From: Hymenobacter sp. IS2118
GTDB lineage: Bacteria > Bacteroidota > Bacteroidia > Cytophagales > Hymenobacteraceae
Direction of reading: 5' to 3'
Assembly: GCF_000715495.1 (NCBI RefSeq)
Contig: NZ_JNLX01000031.1
Location: forward strand, 47,110-111,109
Length of the DNA: 64,000 bases
Position numbers and translations under genes: made by a program. Within the stretch, counting starts at the first letter, position 1; every line of letters starts with the position of its first letter. This document shows positions 59,990 through 64,000 of the stretch, piece after piece. The notes beneath the pieces are model-generated. The model worked only from the letters and a program-made list of their open reading frames with translations, did no database searches and had not been told where the DNA came from.

Positions 59990-60889
59990 ATGACCACTAA
60001 CATCGCCAGCTACAATGGCATTTACGGCGACCGCAAGGCCCAGCTTTCGCACGACTACCTGCAGAGCCAGCTCATTGTGCCGCGCCTGCGCCTCACCGAC
60101 TGGGGCCTCAAGCCGCACCTGCACGAAAACCTGTTTCAGCTATTTTTCCTCGAAGCCGGCCGGGCCACGTTTGAGGCGCCGGAAATGGTGGAGCTGGTCA
60201 CGCCCTGCCTGGTCATTATTCCGGCCAATACCGTGCACGGCTTCACCTTCAGTCCGCAGGTGCAGGGCCGTACCCTCACGCTTTCCGAGGCCCTGCTCGA
60301 CACCATTCTGCAGGCCACGCCCGGCGTGCTGGTCGAGCTCAACAGCGTACACATTCTCTCCGACTTCAACTCCGAAGTCACTTTTGCCGACCTGCAGGCG
60401 CTGGAGCAGCGGATTCACGAGGAAATCAACTCCGAGCTGCCCGGCAAGCAGCTGGCGCTGAATGGTTACTTCAAGCTGCTCTTCGTGAAGATATTCCGGC
60501 TGCTGCACCACAACCGCCGCAAGCAGGAAAGCCCCAACCGCGCCCTGCACTACTACCGCGAGTTCCAGAAAGCCATCGCCCGCACGGCTCCGTTTGAGAA
60601 AAAAATCTCGGAGTTCGCCCAGGAGCTCAAGATTACCCAAGTGCACCTCAACCGCATCTGTCAGGCGGTGAAGGGCAAAACGGCCCAGCAGATTGTGCAG
60701 GCCCACACCATTCGCAAGGCCCACAACTACCTGCTCTACACCTCGCTCTCGGTGGCCGAAATTGCCTACGAGCTGCGGTTCGTGGACCCCGGCTATTTCA
60801 CCCGCTTCTTCCGCAAGCAAACCGGCCTCGCGCCCGGTGCCTACCGCACCAAAGCCTATCGCAGCGACTCCACAACGCATAATTCGTAG
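59990..60889 (+). CDS. AraC-family transcriptional regulator
   Basis: A 299-residue regulator with a cupin-like N-terminal sensing domain (LHENLFQLFFLEAGRATFEA near 44) and a C-terminal double HTH. The HTH begins FAQELKITQVHLNRICQAVK near 215, then TIRKAHNYLLYTSLSVAEIA and RFVDPGYFTRFFRKQTGLAP near 264-283, the AraC signature. The start ATG at 59990 fits the family. It lies between pckA and a peptide transporter, which it may control. The ligand is unknown. Confidence 0.92.
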   Translation: MTTNIASYNGIYGDRKAQLSHDYLQSQLIVPRLRLTDWGLKPHLHENLFQLFFLEAGRATFEAPEMVELVTPCLVIIPANTVHGFTFSPQVQGRTLTLSEALLDTILQATPGVLVELNSVHILSDFNSEVTFADLQALEQRIHEEINSELPGKQLALNGYFKLLFVKIFRLLHHNRRKQESPNRALHYYREFQKAIARTAPFEKKISEFAQELKITQVHLNRICQAVKGKTAQQIVQAHTIRKAHNYLLYTSLSVAEIAYELRFVDPGYFTRFFRKQTGLAPGAYRTKAYRSDSTTHNS

Positions 60890-60891
60890 CA

Positions 60892-60988
60892 GCGCGCCTT
60901 GGCGCGTTCAATCGTTGGATTCGCTTGGCGACGACAAATCAGGGCGCCACCAGTACCTACTCCAATGATTGAACGCGCCGAGGCGCGT
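60892..60988. repeat. Inverted repeat between AraC gene and transporter
   Basis: Arms 60892-60919 (core GGCGCGTTCAATCGTTGGA) and 60961-60988, a 28-bp imperfect palindrome with a 41-base centre. It directly follows the AraC stop codon and may act as a terminator or be a repeat of this genome. Confidence 0.7.
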
Positions 60989-61102
60989 TCCTACGATAAT
61001 GCCGAAACTTTCCTAGCTTTACCGTGCCCATACTGCACTAATTCGTAATCAGGGCCTCATTTTTCGCTAGTTGCCTTCTCATTACTCACTCTAATTTTGC
61101 TT

Positions 61103-62674
61103 ATGCAACCACTTGCTGCCCAGCCCGGGCAACCACTTTCCTCGGATTCCACGAGCCACCCCAGCGGGCTGTACCTGCTGTTTGCCACCGAAATGTGGGA
61201 GCGGTTCAGCTACTACGGCATGCGGGCCGTGCTGGTGCTGTTCCTCACCAAGGCCATGATGATGGACAAGGCCTTCGCGTCGAAGTTCTACGGCGGCTAC
61301 ACCAGTCTGGTATACCTCACGCCGCTCATCGGCGGCTTCATTTCCGATAGGTACTGGGGCAACCGGCGCTCCATCATCACGGGCGGCCTGCTGATGGCGC
61401 TGGGCCAGTTTACGTTGTTTTTCTGCGCTTCGAACTACGGCCCGGTCGAGTCGCACGCGCTCAGCCATTGGCTGCTGTACCTGGGCCTGGGCGTGATGAT
61501 TGTGGGCAACGGCTTCTTCAAACCCAACATTTCGTCGATGGTGGGCACGCTCTACAGTGCCACCGACAAGCGCAAAGACGCCGCTTACACCATCTTCTAC
61601 ATGGGTATCAACCTGGGTTCCTTCATCGGCAATACCATCACCAGCCTCATCGGCGACACCGGCAACCCATCGGACTTCCGCTGGGCTTTCCTGGCCTGCG
61701 GCATTGCCATGCTGCTGGGCACGGCGGTGTTCAACTGGGGCAAAGACAAGTACCTGCACACGCCCACCGGCGAAGAAGTTGGCCTGACCCCCGTGGAGTC
61801 GGGCGGCATCATGGGCGTGTACGCGCTGCTGCCGGTGCTGCTGGCGCTTATCCTGGGCATCCTGTGGCTCGATTCGGCCAAGTTTCCCACCATCGCGCCG
61901 CTGTTGGGCGTGGCCGTGCTGGGTATTTCCTACATGATTTTCAGCGATAAGTCGTTGAGTGGGGCCGACGTGAAAGGCATCATGGTTATTTTCATCGTGT
62001 CGTTCTTTGTGGTGTTTTTCTGGGCGGCTTTCGAGCAGGCTCCGGCTTCGCTCACCTTCTTCGCCGATGAGCAGATGAACCGCACCATCTTCGGCTACAC
62101 CCTGCCGGCCAGTATCTTCCAGAACCTGAACGCCATTTTCGTGGTAATTGGCGCCCCGCTCATGGCCATGGTCTGGACGGCCCTGGGCCGCCGCGGTGCC
62201 GAGCCGCCGTCCCCCCTTAAGATGGCTATCGGCCTGGCCTTCCTGGCCGCGGGCTACCTCGTGATGTGCTTCGGCGTGACTAACCTGCAGCCCGGCGTGA
62301 AGGTGAGCATGTTCTTCCTGGTGGCGCTGTATTTCCTGCACTCGGTGGGTGAGCTGTGTTTGTCGCCCATCGGCCTGTCGCTGGTAAATAAGCTGGCCCC
62401 GGTCAAGTTTGCCTCCCTGCTGATGGCCGTGTGGTTCCTGGCCAACGCGGCCGCCAACTACCTGGCCGGCTACATGAGCAGCCTCTATCCCGACCCCGCT
62501 TCTACTGGCCCCGCGCCGCAGCTGCTGGGCTTCCAGATTAATACCCTCTACGACTTCTTCATGGTGTTTGTGGTATCGGCCGCCGCTGCCGCCATCATCC
62601 TGTTCCTCATCAGCGGCAAGCTGGCCAAGATGATGGACGCCCGCAATTACCCCGCGCCCGCACCTAAGGCGTAG
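61103..62674 (+). CDS. POT-family peptide MFS transporter
   Basis: A 523-residue proton-coupled oligopeptide transporter with 12-14 transmembrane segments. Family motifs are GLYLLFATEMWERFSYYGMR near 22 (the ExxERFxYY signature), DRYWGNRRSIITGG near 82, NGFFKPNISSMVG near 136, and FYMGINLGSFIGNTI near 170. The start ATG at 61103 is preferred to an upstream TTG. It probably imports di- and tripeptides with protons. A terminator follows at 62700. Confidence 0.94.
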   Translation: MQPLAAQPGQPLSSDSTSHPSGLYLLFATEMWERFSYYGMRAVLVLFLTKAMMMDKAFASKFYGGYTSLVYLTPLIGGFISDRYWGNRRSIITGGLLMALGQFTLFFCASNYGPVESHALSHWLLYLGLGVMIVGNGFFKPNISSMVGTLYSATDKRKDAAYTIFYMGINLGSFIGNTITSLIGDTGNPSDFRWAFLACGIAMLLGTAVFNWGKDKYLHTPTGEEVGLTPVESGGIMGVYALLPVLLALILGILWLDSAKFPTIAPLLGVAVLGISYMIFSDKSLSGADVKGIMVIFIVSFFVVFFWAAFEQAPASLTFFADEQMNRTIFGYTLPASIFQNLNAIFVVIGAPLMAMVWTALGRRGAEPPSPLKMAIGLAFLAAGYLVMCFGVTNLQPGVKVSMFFLVALYFLHSVGELCLSPIGLSLVNKLAPVKFASLLMAVWFLANAAANYLAGYMSSLYPDPASTGPAPQLLGFQINTLYDFFMVFVVSAAAAAIILFLISGKLAKMMDARNYPAPAPKA

Positions 62675-62699
62675 GGAGCAAGGTGCGAAAGCAACAACT

Positions 62700-62734
62700 A
62701 AAAGCCCCCGATGCTGCTGCGTCGGGGGCTTTTT
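62700..62734 (+). terminator. Intrinsic terminator after the POT transporter
   Basis: AAAAGCCCCCGA (62700-62711) pairs with TCGGGGGCTTTT (62722-62733), followed by T-rich sequence. It lies 26 bp past the transporter stop codon. Confidence 0.9.
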
Positions 62735-62790
62735 CTTTGGCTCGAAACGATGACTGACTTTTACATCAAATTGCTTGGAGCGGCTGTTCC

Positions 62791-63087
62791 GCAGTCAGGG
62801 CCGCCCGGGCGTTAACCTCACGGGACCTCCTAGCCCCAGCGTTGGGAGGTTCTGACTCGCCGGGCGCGGGCCCCATCTCCTAGCCCCTTCCCCTGCGGGA
62901 GAAGGGGGACTAATTCTAGTTTTCTAGTTTGCGAATTTTAAGCCTAGAGCTAAAAGCTAGTCCCCCTTCTCCCGGAGGGGAAGGGGCTAGGGGATGGGGT
63001 GTTGCGCCCGGCGAGTAGAGCGTAGCAACTCTGGGGCTAGGCCCAAAAGGGGGCCCGTGCGGTCAACGCCTGGGCGGCCCTGACCGC
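62791..63087. repeat. MITE-like 297-bp imperfect palindrome
   Basis: The whole element folds back on itself. The outer arms GCAGTCAGGGCCGCCCGGGC (62791 on) and the complement at 63061-63087 match with three changes in 27 bases. The inner arms around 62866-62912 and 62958-63005 share a CCCCTTCCCCT..GGGAGAAG core. No open frame or protein is seen. It is probably a non-autonomous repeat of this genome. Confidence 0.85.
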
Positions 63088-63194
63088 AAAAGTGCCAAAA
63101 AAAGCCCTCCCGGCCGCAGGGCTGGAAGGGCTTTTGAGCGTGGGAAGCGTGGTGGCCCGCCCGGCGCTGGCGTCGCTCCCGCTGGCCCAGGAGG

Positions 63195-63620
63195 CTACGC
63201 GGGCAGCGCGGGTTTGCGGGTCGCTACCAACGGCAGCAGTGTTTCGGCGCGGGTCAGGCGGGCGTCGGCGGTGTTGGCGTCGAACATGCGTTCGGCCTTG
63301 TCGTCGCCGCCCTGGCGGTAGGTTTTCAGCACGAGGTTGTTGAGGCGGGTTTCGTCGGCCAGTAGCTCGGCTTTGGCTTTTGCGTTGGCTTCCGGGTCGG
63401 CGATGGCGGCCACTTCCAGGGTGCGGGCCGCGTTCTGGGCCGTGAGGCGCGATATTTCGGCAGCGCGGCCTTCGGCGCTGCCAAAGTTGGTGACGGAGTT
63501 GGTCAGGCCCAGGCGCTGGTATTCAGCCGTGGACTTGCTGCTGGTCAGGAAGAGCGTGAACCGGTCACATTCGGCCTTGGTGAGGAGGGCCGCTACGATT
63601 TGGGCATCGGTGTAAGACAT
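63195..63620 (-). CDS. Hypothetical helical protein
   Basis: A 141-residue protein, MSYTDAQIVAALLTKAECDR onward, with long amphipathic helices (SAEGRAAEISRLTAQNAART, then NAKAKAELLADETRLNNLVL). It has no signal peptide or TM segment. It lies about 115 bp from a second small helical gene at the window edge on the same strand. The family is unknown. Confidence 0.6.
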   Translation of the reverse strand: MSYTDAQIVAALLTKAECDRFTLFLTSSKSTAEYQRLGLTNSVTNFGSAEGRAAEISRLTAQNAARTLEVAAIADPEANAKAKAELLADETRLNNLVLKTYRQGGDDKAERMFDANTADARLTRAETLLPLVATRKPALPA

Positions 63621-63735
63621 AGGGAAGACGGTTGAGGTGGAAAAAATGGAAGGAAAAAATGCCGGGCTATCTGAAGGCGGTTCAAAAAATCCTTAAACCA
63701 CCTTCCTTGCCGCCCATAACATCCGCTATTCCTAT

Positions 63736-64000
63736 TTATTGTGTTTCCTCCAAATTTCCGGCGGCGGCCGTTTCCCCCGCCTCGAGCGCGGCAGCCAGTA
63801 CGGCCGCTTCGGCGCGCAGGCCCGCCAAACGGGCCTCGGCCAGCAGCGTAGCGGCCCGGCCGCTGGTGCCAAGCAGCTCCTGACGGGCCTGGCTGAGTAG
63901 CAGCGCCCACTGTGCCTGCTGGGCCCCGAGGCGGGCGGGCGGCAGCGGGTCGGTGGCAGCGGCCGAACCCAGGGCGTTGGGCACGGCGGTAGCGGCGGCC
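63736..64000 (-). CDS. Hypothetical protein, 5' end outside window
   Basis: The frame is open to the right edge of the window, so the start is probably beyond it; a GTG at 63984 could also start it. The visible C-terminal 82-plus residues are Ala/Leu/Glu-rich helix (SQARQELLGTSGRAATLLAE and RLAGLRAEAAVLAAALEAGE). It lies upstream of the 141-residue gene. The family is unknown. Confidence 0.5.
   Translation of the reverse strand, partial: AAATAVPNALGSAAATDPLPPARLGAQQAQWALLLSQARQELLGTSGRAATLLAEARLAGLRAEAAVLAAALEAGETAAAGNLEETQ

Noticed and set aside
61091..62341. Long minus-strand frame opposite the POT transporter
   Set aside because: It is a high-GC shadow of the transporter gene, with His/Gln/Arg-rich content and no family match.

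Overview
The window looks like the chromosome of a GC-rich Bacteroidota bacterium, most likely Hymenobacter or a close relative. This rests on promoters of the form TTG-N(18-23)-TAnnTTTG (before accA, tRNA-Asp and the 21.3-kb operon), an ATP-type phosphoenolpyruvate carboxykinase, a POT peptide transporter, DUF4159 and Crp-like proteins of Bacteroidota type, and dispersed hairpins built on a GAAGCATCTC core. The species call is inference.

From 1 to about 46.4 kb the sequence is accessory. It ends at a tyrosine recombinase (44.9-46.2 kb) beside the 3' end of tRNA-Asp, which suggests an integrated island whose other end lies outside the window. Region by region: (a) 0-4.4 kb, an OLD-type ATPase/TOPRIM nuclease, an HNH endonuclease and a DUF559 endonuclease-like protein; (b) 4.9-7.5 kb, a Fic-inhibitor-like orphan and a UmuD/UmuC mutagenic polymerase operon; (c) 9.6-19.1 kb, an RNA-repair set all on the minus strand: Hen1, Pnkp and two RlaP-family nucleotidyltransferases. 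Plus-strand modules interrupt it: XRE + phospholipase-D-like nuclease, and two hypothetical genes around a Fic protein. A 53-residue Fic antitoxin overlaps the fic 3' end on the opposite strand, and a dead fragment of a second pnkp lies beside it; (d) 19.2-25 kb, endolysin and holin-like genes, a SLOG protein and an operon of small phage- or plasmid-type genes including a RecE-like nuclease; (e) 25.1-29.6 kb, a WYL regulator, a retron reverse transcriptase with a structured upstream region, and an effector carrying a HEPN-like RNxxxH motif plus a cold-shock/Rho-like OB fold; (f) 29.7-44.6 kb, a cluster around an RtcR-like sigma-54 activator. Two nearly identical sigma-54 promoters (TTGGCC-CATT-TAGCA pattern) precede a cupin/kinase/GreA-like operon and a coiled-coil membrane protein. 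The same stretch holds an agmatine-deiminase homologue, two VWA-like proteins and an ATPase plus PLD-like pair.

From 46.4 to 64 kb the window is mostly core genome: accA, an MBL hydrolase, a patatin phospholipase, an acyltransferase, DUF4159, a Crp-family regulator, rtcB, rsmE, a cupin, pckA, an AraC regulator, a POT transporter, and small unknown genes at the right edge.

The common theme is RNA damage and repair. Possible RNA- or nucleotide-attacking effectors (HEPN, PLD and Fic types) sit among Pnkp/Hen1/RlaP repair enzymes, a CARF-type RtcR-like sensor and, beyond the integrase, an RtcB ligase. The joint role is inference; the individual families are recognised from motifs.
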